A stretch of DNA of 64,000 nucleotides. Origin: Caprella mutica. Lineage: Eukaryota; Arthropoda; Malacostraca; Amphipoda; Caprellidae. The first letter of the stretch is position 1. Each line of letters begins with the position of its first letter. Shown here piece after piece: positions 34,019 to 45,600 of this stretch. Position numbers and translations under genes: made by a program. The stretch lies in assembly GCA_947561585.1 (NCBI GenBank), contig CANNZV010002490.1, positions 47,883 through 111,882 of the forward strand. The letters run 5' to 3'. Under the pieces are notes generated by a model. It was not told the DNA's origin. It did not search any database and worked only from the letters and a program-made list of their open reading frames with translations.

Positions 34019-34990
34019 ATGGATATGAGAGAGCTGAAAGATGAAATTATGAGTGAAATACAGGATGTGATAAATAATAATGAATTATGTTTGGCACAGA
34101 GAAGAGGAGTGGTCGGTGTTGAGACCGTAAAACTAGAGGATATCAGAAAAGATACACATGACAGTGTTAAGGAGGAAGAAGAAAAAGGAAAAGAGACTTG
34201 TAATTGTGCATTGAATGAAGGATAAAAATGATGGAAACTTTTTGAAGGGGATGATTGTTGAAAAGCTGGGGCTGGAAAATATTGATGTGGAAGAAATAAT
34301 AAGGTTGGGAAAGGGGGGGCAGTCAAGAGATAGAGAGGGGAATGTGTTAGAAAAACCAGCACCTATTCTTGTAAAGCTACAAACAGCTGGACAGATGTGG
34401 CTGTGATAGGAAAGAAGTTGAGACATGTTGGGGGAAGGGGTACGGTCAAGAGCCCCCCCGGTCATGAGCCCCCCCGATCATGAGCCCCCCCCCGGTCATA
34501 AGCCCCCTAGGTCACGAGCCCCCCCTCCATGTTTTTATAATCCTTATTTACCTAGTTAAACAAATGAAGAACTACTTAGATAGAAATAACTGAGAGTTGC
34601 TAATGTAGTTTGTTGTATCCACTAGATTGTTGTACTGCACACTTCATGATTGTTTAATGACCTGGCAGGGGGGTTCGGGGGGCGGCACGCCCCCCGATAT
34701 ACATATATTTTATGTCTAATCAGTAATGAACTACAAAAGTGTCAATAAGGATTAAATAATATAGGTAAATAAGGATTTAAAAACAGGGGGGCTCATGACC
34801 GGGGGGGCTTATGACCTACACCCGTTGGGGAAGAATATAGGAGAGTTATGATTGTCCCTGACCTGGCAGTGAAGGAAAAGGAAGAGGATAGGAAGATGAA
34901 ACAGGAACTTAGAAGGAAGAGAGACGGCGGAGAGAAAGGAATATATATCAGCAAGGGTAGGATAAGACAGAGAATAGTTAGGAATGACGC
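34019..34990 (+). pseudogene. LINE ORF1-like protein, split by G8
   Basis: The N-terminal part (34019-34225) is acidic and coil-like (MDMRELKDEIMSEIQDVI). The next frame (34215-34406) reads EIIRLGKGGQ, EKPAPILVKL, typical of the ORF1 RNA-binding domain. After G8 it resumes with EEYRRVMIVPDLAVKEKEED. A frameshift lies near 34220. Confidence 0.6.
34437..34823 (+). mobile_element. G8: foldback-type element in LINE ORF1
   Basis: Flanked by TTGGGGGAA / GTTGGGGAA, a 9-bp TSD with one extra G in the left copy. The left array has five units, the right two. Removing it restores the ORF1 reading. Confidence 0.92.
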
Positions 34991-35009
34991 CTGATTATCG
35001 GATGTCAGG

Positions 35010-36400
35010 GTGAATAGGGAGAATGGTGATGTGGCCATCTTGAATGGAGTGGCGCGTGGCGGAACTGGTTACTGTGGATTGCGGATGAGGGGGAAGGAGA
35101 GGAAATATCTGGAAGACTGTCAGAATAGACCTCATAAATGTGCTGTGACTAACAGATGTGAAGGCGGTAGAAATTGGAAGAATGTTGAGGGAAGGGAAAA
35201 ATGAGGGAGAAGTTAGAGTGACTTGTATGGTGGAAACTCATGAGAAGTACAGAAGGGTGGAATGGGAAGATAGAGTGCAGGTCATTGAAAGTATGAGAGG
35301 TGAAAATGACAAAAAGGGAAGACCGTTGATGATGATAACGGAGGATAAAGACAGGATTACCATGGACAAGTTGAAAAGCAGAAATAGGGATGTGCTTGTG
35401 GTGAGTACTTTGTTAGGATCTTTGTATTTTATATTGATTCTGTCTTATTTGAACACAAGGGACAGTGAGAGAAATGTGAAAGTATATGGGGAGATGGGTA
35501 GGGTTATGGACGAGATTCAGGAGGGAGTGGTAGGCAAAGATGGCTAGGAATGCAACCATGATGTTGGATTTTATTTAGCGTTGGAGTTTGGTTATACTGA
35601 ATGCAGATCAAAAATGTGAAAGTACTCTTTACTAGAGTGCAAGGAAATGAAAGTAGTGTGATAGATTATTATTTAGTGGATGGGAGTACATATGTATGGT
35701 ATGTTTGAGAGAATGAGAATTGACGATGGAGAAAGTAAATTATGACCTATCACTTATCAGATCACTGTTATATTTCTGGTATTTTTAGAATAAGAGATGA
35801 GTGTATGGGGAGAAAGTGAATATTATAAGGTACATGATGAAAGACTGATGAAGGAATTTGTGAAGAGAGTGGAGACAGAGTTTGAAAGTAGGCATCAAAT
35901 GAATGTTGGGGAATTTGAGAGATTTATAATGCTTAAAGGTCAAAGTAAAGAAAAAAATAAATAGGAAAAACTTAAAAGCTATAGAGCTTGCCAGGAAGTA
36001 TAAAAGTATTAGAAGGGAAATGAAAAGAAGACATTCAATAGGAAAAGAAGGAGATTAGAAGAAGAGGAGGAGAGAGAAAGATGCTTGAATGAATATCTTG
36101 CTCAGAAATTAGTTGTGAAAAGATTGGTCTGAGATGAAAAAATGAAGTATGAACTAAGAGGAGGTGAAGAAAGATGTGGAAAATGATTGGTAAATTGAAG
36201 GGGGAAAGGACAGCCAGAGTAGTAAAGAAAAGTTGTTTCGGACAGACGAAACAGTTGTGCCAGAGGAGGATGAGAGCAGAGAAATGATGGAATGTTAGAG
36301 GAAAATTTATCATGGTCAGGGAAATAGAATGTCAGAAGTGTGGAATGATTGTTGTTGAGAATAATAAATAGGATAGAGTTAGAAATGAAATACCAGGTAT
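35010..36400 (+). pseudogene. LINE ORF2 N-terminal region, heavily decayed
   Basis: ORFs 35010-35204 and 35158-35547 plus broken frames to about 36.4 kb fill the place of an apurinic endonuclease domain between ORF1 and RT. I cannot pick out its catalytic motifs with confidence. Confidence 0.35.
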
Positions 36401-36479
36401 ACCAAGGGTGAGAGTAGTTGATGGTGTGGAAGATTGGATGAGAAATAAGTTTTGAGAAAAAAGATCTAGAAAAGAGAAT

Positions 36480-37640
36480 TAAGAGGACAAGAAATGGAGA
36501 ACAGCCAGGATTAGATGGGATAAAACGAGATGTGGAGGGAAAGGAGAAGAAGTGAGATGTGTATGGAGAAGATGGTAGAGGTGTTTAATAGAGTTCTGTG
36601 TGAAGAGGATATTGTAGAGGAATGGAAAGGTTCAAAAACTGTTATTCTGCCAAAGGTCAAAAAGCCAGAACCAAAGCAGCATCGTCCGATTGCTCTTACT
36701 AATACGGGGTATAAGTTATTCATGCATGATGGGAGAGTGGAAAGCCTACAGGCATGTTTTATAGGAGGGGAGGAGGAAGGAGGGGAATCTTTTTCTGCTG
36801 AGACATTGTGTGGAGGAGAGCTATAGGGCAAGAGAGAGGCTGGTAGTGGTGAGTGTGGATTTTTGTAAGGCTTTTGTCAGTGTAGATAGGAGGGCGTTAA
36901 TTGAGGAACTGAAATATTACAAGTGTGAACTGAGAGTAATTAGGGTGATTGCGGGCATGTTACGCATGTATGAGGGTGACAGAACGAGGATTTGGCGAGA
37001 GAGATGGGAGAGACAGAGATAAAGAGTGGCATAAGGCAGGGTTCACATCAGTTGTTTGTAATGGTTGTGGGGAGAGTGATTGAGAGGATATTAAGGAGTG
37101 GTCTTGGATACAGAAGTATTGTAAAAATTCCAGTATTTTTTTACGCGAATGATGGTCTGCTGGTGGTAGCGAGGTCTATGACGGAGCCAGACGAGATGAT
37201 TGAGATTTTGGAATGAAGTGCAGGGGAGTGTGGATTGAAGATGAACAGAGAGAAGAGTATGTGTGTGATCTTTAATGGTGATGTAGGGCGGTGAGAGGGA
37301 TAAATGTGTTTAAGAGAATTAGGTATCTGGGTGTGCAGGTGAGTGGGAAGAGAGAGTGCTTTGGGGACTATAAGAAAGAGACGATAGAGATGGCTGAGAA
37401 GATGTCAAATGTCACCTACTCAGTAATAGGAAGAGCATGTGATAGGCTGCTGATAGATAAGTTATGGAAGAGTGTGTTGAGTGCGAGCGAGGTGGTGGTG
37501 TGGACGAATAGTGAGAGAGATAGGTTGCAGAGGATTGAAAATGGAGTATGGGGGAAGATAATGTGGGCCCCAAACTACACCCCTGGTAGCTCTGCAGGGT
37601 TGAGGTTGGGTGTTCTTCTGTGTGGGCTAGGGACATGAAG
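36480..37640 (+). pseudogene. LINE reverse transcriptase, broken
   Basis: Blocks in order: EEWKGSKTVILPKVKKP then HRPIALTNTGYKL (36.6-36.73 kb); VVSVDFCKAF (36.85 kb, block A with the first Asp); KSGIRQGSHQLF (37.02 kb); VFFYANDGLL (37.14 kb), where the family has F/YADD, so a catalytic Asp is lost; IRYLGVQVSG (37.31 kb). Spread over four frames. Confidence 0.75.
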
Positions 37641-38599
37641 GTGAAGCTTAAGTTTGCCAAGTTTATTGTGGGGTCATAGAATGAAGTCTTGAGGAGGGTG
37701 TTTGAGAGAATTGGAGGCAAGTTAGACAGAGTTCATGGATGAAGCAGGTGAGTGGGAGAGGCTTGGTGAGATGAGTGGTGGAGATGTTGTAGGGATGGAT
37801 GATGGACGAGTGGGAGATGGCGAGAGGAGGTTGAGAGTAAGAGCACGATTGTGCATTACAGAATGAATAGTTGCGGATCACGATGGCTGTTGAGGGTTAG
37901 GACAAACACACTCAGGCTGGGGTGGAGAGCGAGATTTTGGGGAGGCGAGACTGACTGTGTGATGTGGGGGCGTGAGAAAAGACATTGGAGCACTTTGCTT
38001 TGGAGTGCCCGCGTCTGCTGGATTTGAAGGATAGGTATCATGTGGAGACGGTTGGGGGATTGCTGTGTTTTGGGAGTGTGTATGTCTAGAATTCTTGCGA
38101 GTTCTTGGTGAAGGCATGACATGGGCAGCTGGATGTGCATGTATGGGTCGGGTCACCTGGGAGGTAGGGGATGTGTATCGGTGGATGGGGTGACGGTCAT
38201 GCGGAGAGAATTTTCGCTTGGAGGTGGTGGATGCTATGTGTGGGAAGTGCTGATGGCGTTGTAAAGTCTGTACCAGCCACTATTTCCAGTTCCATCTGAG
38301 TTATGAAGTAGTTTTCTATGTTTAAATATAGAAAATGATACAAGTCAAGAATTTCGTCATTGTCAATGACCATAGTTTTCTTAAATCTTAATCATAGATA
38401 AATATCTAGTGTTCACGAGTTATGAAGTAGCTTTGAGTAACCAATACTTCATAATTCAGAAGTTGCGACATACACTGTATTATATCAGTAGCATTATCTT
38501 TAAATGCGAATTGGGAGAACTGAAAATGCTTCAAGTCGTACAATGCATAAACCATTTTGTTCATAAAGTGTAAATTTTTGTCATCCTATAAAAATTCGC

Positions 38600-39430
38600 A
38601 TTGATATTCAACCGGTAAAATGTCTTCTGAACTTAAGAAGAAATGGGTCGTTATTACGTATGCCAAAACACCTCCTTCAACAGTTCACATAGAATTAATG
38701 CTTCACTAAAGATCAGGGAAAAGCGACTAAATCTTTGCAACTGAAGAAATTAATAAAAGTTCGTTATCTTTTCAATGAGACTGGTTTCATCTACAAGAAA
38801 AAATGTAAATAAAATCAATAAGAACAGAAACAGTGATTCAGAAGGTGAAGAGTTTCTTTGAAGTTTTCAGCAGATTTCACCACCACCAAAACTATGTTGA
38901 GGAGGATCGTCAGACATGAAATTGGTTTCCGTTTTAATCATCACACTTCAGTTCAATCATTAATTGATGTCCACAAAGCAAAGAGAATCGTTTGGACTGA
39001 CCAGAAAAAGTTTTACTTCCATCAAAAATCACATCGAATAAACGACGGAGTGTAAGTAAATGAAAATCCTTGAAATAACTGCGAAATAAATTAGAGGTAT
39101 GACTATGCTGTACAAGTAACTGTTCAAGATGTACAAGTAGTTAATTATTTCGTAATATGCTCATAGGCTTGTACGTCTATGAGTTCATATTGTACTGTGC
39201 ATGTTATTTTGTATTTTTATCGTTCAATAAAATGTTTCAATGATGTACAAGTAACTATCTTAGCTGCCATTATAAATGGAATGGTTTCAATTGTTCATGG
39301 ATTCTTTAATGATGATGGCAATTTGTCATCGGTTAATGGTGTTCCATACCTCAGGTCCTCAAATAGTTCAAGAACATTGTATGGCCCAGGCGGAACCATT
39401 CTGCAACACTATCTTCACTTTGGTTGATGC
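38600..39430 (+). pseudogene. mariner/Tc1-type transposase remnant
   Basis: The ORF 38858-39055 reads KTMLRRIVRHEIGFRF then RIVWTDQKKFYF, the first-Asp block with DE changed to DQ. Upstream frames near 38.62-38.85 kb resemble a transposase HTH region. The ORF 39179-39427 may continue it (VTILAAIINGMVSIVHGFF). No terminal repeats found. Confidence 0.45.
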
Positions 39431-39534
39431 AAGACTTCGGTCCACCACATTGCACAAACTCGGTAGAGCGCATACCTTCGCCTCCGCTTTGACCCGTTCT
39501 CTCTCAAAATTGAGGAAACTGCTAACTGGATAAT

Positions 39535-39960
39535 AACCAATCGTCCCACCAAGTTCCCTGCAATATGGTACAATACTTTTTGAGTTATAAATGACCTTGA
39601 CCTTTGACCGGATCGCTTCCAAAATTCTACCAGATCGTTCCTGGTCATTGACCAATCGTACCATCAAATTTCAGACAATTTGGTTGAATATTTTTTTGAG
39701 TTTCAAATAGACTTGACCTTGATCTTTGACCCGATCGTTCCCAAAATCTATCAAAATGGTTCCTGCATATTGACCAATCGTTCCACCAAGTTTCATACAA
39801 TATGGTTCGATACTTTTTGAGTTATAAATGACCGTGACCTTGACTTTTGACCGGGTCACTCCCAAAAGACTAGCAGCACGTCACTGGACATGGACCAATC
39901 GTTTCACCAAATTTCAGGCAATTTGGTTTAATACTTTTTCAGTTAAGCGAATAACAAGAT
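39535..39960. repeat. tandem repeat of about 120-130 bp with TGACCTTTGACC cores
   Basis: Three to four diverged units. Each has a GACCAATCGT..CACCAA block, AATATGGTTCAATAC-like, TTTTTGAGTTATAAATGACC, then TGACCTTTGACC and a GATCG..TCCCAAAA block. A single related unit sits at 52150-52300. The family looks dispersed. Confidence 0.7.
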
Positions 39961-40456
39961 GATAATAAAGATTGCGAAGGTAATGAAGCTCTAGAAATTT
40001 TTCAATGACAAATTTCGAGGTATAGTCATTAGCAGAAGAACGAAAAATCCCTTTGGACTTTAACTTCTGGGCTCCTGAAAAAACAGATTCTATTGAGTTT
40101 ATTATACAATATGTTCGAAGTTTCATAACCAGGAGACTCTCAAGAGAGTTCGAATGAATGTTTTGAAGAGTGCGTCGTTTTATTTTCAGGCCGAAAGGGG
40201 TTACTTTCAACTACTTTTGTTGGGCCTCAGCAGATGTGCCTCATACGATATAGGACAGTAAATATTCATTAATCTTGAAAAGCCACTCTTTTCCTTCAAA
40301 TTGATGTATCTATAACGGCAATTGACGTATTTTAAGTGTTTCTAATTCGCAATTTAAAAATGATGTTTATGATGGAACCCAGTAAATAAATACAACAAGG
40401 CTAATGGCTTGAGCTGCATAATTGGGGTCGCCCGAAAAGAAGATTAGGAACCACTG

Positions 40457-42360
40457 CCATAGGGGCTTAATGTTAATAAACTTCAAACTTTATTATATTA
40501 CAGATGAGGGTTCTGGAATATCTGACCACATGGGAAGTTTGAAATTACGAAATTATTCCAAGACCCAACATCAATCTTTTCCAAATACGACGAAATGTGT
40601 ATGCTCTTCCATTCAATTCTAAAGGCAAGTAAATCGGTGACATACAGCTTAAGTTATAGGTGAAATCACCAAAGCAGAAACCATAAACTTCGTCAAAGCT
40701 ATTATCAAAATGTGATATCTTCACCTATTAGAAATATATACGTGAAATCTACACCTAAACATTTAAAATATTTAAGAGTTCTTATCAAAGAGACTTAAGC
40801 TGTTCGTTATCATCACCTCTATAAAATATTTAAAGTACCCTTATCACTAAAACTGAAATTGTGCAATATCTTTACCTTTTAAATATTAAAGAGTACATAG
40901 ACTTAAATTATAAAATGACCTGCATAACGTAATTTCAAGTATGTAGCTACAAAAAAAAAGTAGCATTCAATAATATTTCACAGCGTTAGAAATATTTCGC
41001 TTAAAAATTGAGGCCAGAGCTAAAAAAGAGATAGTTTATATGAACACTTCTAGAAGACTTTCAATGAAATAAATAAGTAATAAGCTTTATGAAAAATTAG
41101 TCCTAAGCTAAAAAAAATGAATAATATCAAAATACTTAAAACTAACCAGGTTAAGTTAATATCTAATGACTCATTCTTGCCTAGACACAACTTTTTAAAT
41201 AGAGGAGTACATTATTTAATGACCTTCCATCATGACAGCTAGAGACAAAATTGTGTCGGTCGTCAAAATGAGAAGAGTTTGCATATTTGCGGTGGTAAAT
41301 TGTGAATTAGGGGGAGCGTACTATAAACTGCATTACAGCTGGAACTAGTTTTCATACGCGTCTCAATCATTTGACTGATACAATTTTTCCTGATAGTGCG
41401 TGCGATAAATTTAGGATAATCACTTGGAAGATTAATTTTTGTTTTGCGAAACTCTCAGAACAAAGGAAGAAGTTATATTGAACAAGTCTATAAGGTTTTC
41501 GTGCTAAATGGTGTCTATTTGTCAAATGAGAGCATGCAGTTGGTGTGTGCACAACTTTTTCAATGAAACAATTTATTCAAGCATACAATAAAATTAATAC
41601 AAAAAATAGAAGAGAAGATATAAATCGATTAAGGTATTTGAGGCCCCTTAAGCTTACAAAAGGCTTCTAGGAAAAAAAAGAAGACTCTTTAGTTAATTCT
41701 CTTAAAAGTAAATACATACAGTAATAAGACTAATGCTATCTATTTAATCATTAAGAGAATAATAAAAATTGCTTAATTTGTGCTATAATTAGAGTAACAC
41801 TAAGATTTATAACAACCAAGATATTAAAAATTTAATAGGGCTGTTTCACCATTTCATATAATTAATTCTATTCGTAAAACTTAGGCATGTAAAGGATAAG
41901 TCAAAAAATCCTTTACATTTCATTCATATATCTGTAGAAAAAAGAGTTTTGCAAAAGTAACATTTTTAACATTTTAAAAACTTGAGCGATTAAATATACA
42001 AATCTAAAGATAGTAGTAGTAACAATCTTAGAAAAAATGTAAAGAATTTATGGACCTACCTACAATATAAAATGAATTCTATATTTATATACTTTTTTTT
42101 TCAAAAACGTAGCAGTAGAAATGCATTCAGCAAAAAATATTAATAAATTGATATCTTCTACATTACAAAATTTAGTTCAGTATTTTATGTCATCCATTTT
42201 CACAGTGAAATCTCGAAACAAACTTTTATCATCAACAAAACAGTATAAAATATATCCTCTAAATTTCATGAGTAATATCAAAGATATAAATCTTTCGATA
42301 TTATAGACAAAGCAATACCTGAAAAATAATAATGTCCTCAGAACTAGTTGGCTAGGGCAA
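40457..42360. other. no gene recognised; diverged repeats
   Basis: 40.64-40.93 kb has irregular repeats of TATCTTCACCTATTA-like text. 41230-41400 resembles 44400-44580 (shared ATTTGC..CGGTGGTAAA-like and GGAACTAGTTT..ATACG..TCAA.CATTTGAC blocks), so both are copies of one unnamed dispersed repeat. Confidence 0.35.
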
Positions 42361-42363
42361 GTT

Positions 42364-42474
42364 ACGAATTATCGGTCAGTTTCATATCTTCGGTCATATA
42401 AGGAAAAATTCTATAATATAAATTAAATAATTATTGTTATATGACCGAAGATGTGAAACCGACCGATAATTCGT
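42364..42474. repeat. near-perfect 38-bp inverted repeat (hairpin MITE)
   Basis: Arms 42364-42401 and 42437-42474 start ACGAATTATCGGTC and end CGGTCATATAA, with two transition mismatches and a 35-bp AT loop. It looks like a compact hairpin MITE or a palindromic insertion. No TSD resolved. Confidence 0.8.
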
Positions 42475-42679
42475 ATTTTACCCTTGTGGCTATAGTTGGT
42501 AAGTAAAATATTAATCCTTTGACTAACTAAATTATAAAAATAAATGTCCTCAAATGATATGTCAGGTAAAACAAATAATTTGTGATAATCTTTTTACCTT
42601 ATGTAGTTGAATATATAAATGTTAAACAATTTGATAATTTATTTATTTTCAGATGTTTTTCTTGCCTCTCCCGCTATCT

Positions 42680-43215
42680 TTGAGCAATGATTGCACTTCA
42701 AATCAAATTTTTAATTTCTTCCAAACTCACTAATTCATATTCAGAGTTCAAGCAATATTTATGGAACCAGCGTGGGCATTTTAAGCAGCCAATCCATGCA
42801 TTAGAGTTATCTTTCTCATCATCTACACCACAAGCAGCAGTCCTCAAATGATGTCAGGGTTACATCTTCATCTGAATCATCATTATACACAATTGCAACT
42901 TCTTCTTCTATCGCCTCTTTGTCTATTCTTGTTTCCTTTTTTCTGTTGCATATTTTTGTTTTTTCCTATTTTTTTCTTTTCAATAAAGCTTTTCCTTCCT
43001 GTTTCTCTACCAAATAATTGAAACAATCATCACCACTAATAGAAGCAGGCATGATAGGTTTTGATTTGGTTTCCTTTCTTGCTAAAAATGACCTTATCGT
43101 TTATTTTCAAGAAATTTTAGAAAGGATATACATCAAAATGAGAATAAAATCTAGGATTAGATGATGACGATGTTTTTCTTGAAACACCAGGACCAGATGG
43201 GGTTCCTTCTCCAGG
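42680..43215 (-). pseudogene. pogo/Tigger-like transposase C-terminus (zinc-finger tail)
   Basis: The minus strand shows PSGPGVSRKTSSSSN near 43.19 kb, basic KKR-rich segments, then an acidic stretch and a PHD-like Cys/His pattern: C-x2-C in DCCLWC, then IGCLKCPRWFHKYC near 42.75-42.80 kb. Tails like this end many pogo/Jerky-type transposases. Several frameshifts. The DDE core is not found in the window. Confidence 0.5.
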
Positions 43216-43280
43216 TCAATGGAGAAGGAACTTATTCAATGTTACAACTGTATTATCTTCAGTTGTAACATTGAATAAGT
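43202..43280. repeat. two adjacent perfect hairpins
   Basis: First: arms GTTCCTTCTCCA (43202-43213) and its complement 43220-43231, 6-nt loop. Second: arms of 21 bp starting ACTTATTCAATG (43230-43250) and complement 43260-43280, 9-nt loop. The two hairpins overlap by two bases. Both are perfect. They sit just upstream on the minus strand of the pogo-like fragment. Confidence 0.85.
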
Positions 43281-43536
43281 TATTATTCAAATTCATACAT
43301 TACTCAATGATAAAACACGAGTATATCTAAGTAACAGTGAATAGTAACCTCTGCAAGCTGGTTAGATTAAGTCAGAATCATGTACTTTTGATCGAATATT
43401 GCCAGATTTGCACTGAATATACAAGGTAATTTTTTAAATAAGGACCTTGCGGTTGCCAACTGCAGTTATGCGGCTGTACTTGTTATATTCATAGAGTAAT
43501 ATTTGTATTTGCAGTTTCGCAGCCTGCAGCGTTATC

Positions 43537-43871
43537 ATGGATCCAAGTACATCGCGTAATGGCCAAATTACTTCCCCTAGGAAGAAATCGAAAGGTTCCT
43601 CAAATGTGTATGCTCAAAAGTTTAAGGAGAGTAGGAAGCAGGAAACTCAATATGCTGGGTGGCTCACAAAATCAACTTCTTCAGAAAGACGTTTGCATTT
43701 TCTGAAATTTGTAATTCAGATATTAGCTGTGGGAGATCAGAAGTTAATCGGCATATGCTATCACAGAGGCATAACAGTTTTAGCATAGAAATCTCAAAAA
43801 CAAAATCCATTGCTAGTTTTCTACTGTCAAATGAGCCCGCTGAAAAATTTGCTCGTAATGTAGAATTCTAG
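43537..43871 (+). pseudogene. BED/C2H2-type zinc-finger protein N-terminus
   Basis: ATG 43537 (MDPSTSRNGQITSPRKK) has a basic N-terminus, then YAGWLTKS. A one-base shift near 43680 moves to the frame FAFSEICNSDISCGRSEVNRH with MLSQRH, a C..C..H..H finger whose first Cys reads as Ser. Such N-termini are found on hAT-derived ZBED-like proteins. Ends at TAG about 43871. Confidence 0.5.
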
Positions 43872-45267
43872 TTATGTGCTTTCCTTTCAGAACATCACTT
43901 ACTAATATATTTATGTGAGCCTTAACTAAATTTACTAAAGACCACAGACAGAAGCACATCTAAACAAATGTCCGTTATTGTTCATCTATTCCGAGAAGAA
44001 AAGGCTCAAAGTTTGTTTCTTGATCTAGTAAAAGTGACAGACAGTTCCGCAAAAGGTTTGTTCATAGTTCTAAAATTTTTTTTTTGAATCCAAACAAATC
44101 CCTCTGGAAAAATTGTTGGATTTTGTTCTGTCACTACAAATGTTATGATCTGGTGTAGTAATTCTGTCGCTATTTTGATCCACACAGACACTATACTTTC
44201 TCTTTCGGAATTCCTAGGGCAATGTTAAAATTAGGTTGTTGATTTATTGGTTCATATATACGAAAGTTGTGATCTTTTTATCTTGCCATTCAAATGAAGT
44301 GCAGCCTGCCTCATCGCCTACCACAATATCGTCCACGAATTGAACAGCAAAAACTAATAACAGAGTGTAATCTATTTTGAGACCTTATGACTGCTTAAAG
44401 CAAAATGTCCAGCGATACGGTGAAAATGAATCAAATTTGCATATATTCGAGGGATAGAGTATGAATTTTGGAGAGCATACGATAAACAATGTTACAAAAG
44501 GAACTAGTTTAATCATATGCGTTTTAACCATTGGACGGATAGACTTTTCCGCTATAGTACGAATTAATAAAGATATGCAAAGAAAATGAGTCTGATTTTG
44601 AAAGAACCCTGTTACACTTGCAACGTACGTTAGGTGGCTATCAACTCACTGCATTTCAAATGAAGATTGAATTGTGGAACTCTTTAAGTTTCTTCCTTTC
44701 AACCCAAAACTTCTTGTATACCTGAATGTCCTGCGTCCAGGTTTCCCAAGGAAGAGGTCTCTCAGGATGAGGCTTATTACCGAGTGAAACCTGACACATT
44801 GTGATTAAAAAAAAAATTAAAGGGAGAAATGTTACTTCATTAACATCATAATGATATAATTGAAAATTTTGTATTAATGAAAATAAGAAACAACGAAGAA
44901 AAATTTGTGCTGAAAACTACAAAAAATGGAGATAATCTCGGGACTGTACTCTTATGACTATTGAAAAATTGGTAAATCGAACTGGACCTAAGTCTGATAA
45001 TGGCATACTGAAAAAATATTAGTAATTCTTTATAAATGGAATAAAATTTATTAAACTACTATTATTCAATATAACATAGTATACTATTAATAATTTACTT
45101 TGAGCTGAAACGAAATTTCCAGACGATGTTATAGGGAAGAACGAGGAAGATGAAAATCGCGTGGACCAAAATAATCGAAAAAAGACTCCTGAAAGATCAG
45201 TAAATTTTATGAACACGTATCAGGCATACATTTTATATATCTGAATGAATAAAACATGGTAATTGAC
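43872..45267. other. no gene recognised
   Basis: 44400-44580 is a copy of the repeat noted at 41.2 kb. A minus-strand stretch at 44650-44790 reads as a plausible short exon (PHPERPLPWETW) but has no known motif. Confidence 0.3.
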
Positions 45268-45600
45268 TCACTTGAAGCTTTTGTAGTCTTTTCTTCGAAC
45301 ACTCAGGGTCGAATCTCCCCCAAGATTGGGGAGATGCAGTATTACATATGAAGTATAAGGGATTGAGGATTTTTTTCTTTCACTACTCCTTGGAGTAAGT
45401 AGTTGAAGAAGTGCCGTAACATCTGAGAGAGATGATACATCAGACTGGGCTGCTTCACAATAGGCTACTGCAGAACCACCAGCTATGGCTGCTACAGAAC
45501 GGGCTACCGCAGACTCATCACATATGGCTGCTTCTGAATGGGCTACCGCAGACTCACCAGATACGGCTGCCCGAAAATGGGCTACCCCCCGGACAAAAAA
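45268..45600 (-). CDS. unrecognised ORF with Ala-rich tandem repeats
   Basis: The minus-strand ORF (45268-45681) includes three to four 42-bp units encoding ESAVAHSEAAICD-like repeats at 45430-45600, followed by SSLSDVTALLQLLTPRSSERKK. The N-terminal part above 45584 overlaps element L and is unlikely to be original coding. Could be an exon of a small gene; function unknown. Confidence 0.3.
   Translation of the reverse strand, partial: FFVRGVAHFRAAVSGESAVAHSEAAICDESAVARSVAAIAGGSAVAYCEAAQSDVSSLSDVTALLQLLTPRSSERKKSSIPYTSYVILHLPNLGGDSTLSVRRKDYKSFK

Larger units (their letters stand above)
34000..38160 (+). mobile_element. degenerate LINE (non-LTR retrotransposon)
   Basis: The + strand order is ORF1-type protein, possible endonuclease region, reverse transcriptase. 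Its G-rich, purine-heavy coding strand stands out from the AT-rich flanks. Many stops and frameshifts are present. G8 is inserted in ORF1. I cannot place the clade. The 3' end is around 38.16-38.28 kb, without a visible poly-A. Confidence 0.75.
33110..40456. mobile_element. possible large hAT element, filled by other insertions
   Basis: The left end CAGGGTTTCCTAACCCTGGG and inverse right end CAGTGGTTCCTAATCTTCTT share a hAT-type terminus. GGGGTCGC.CGAA lies just inside both ends. Flanks ACCTAGGG and CCATAGGG match at 6 of 8. If real, the LINE, G8 and other relics are inside it. A minus-strand ORF at 39914-40210 could be part of its coding region, but I see no transposase motif. Confidence 0.4.

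Noticed and set aside
36035..38156. Minus-strand ORFs (Ser/Pro/Leu-rich) in 33.9-38.2 kb
   Set aside because: They are shadows of the purine-rich LINE coding strand.
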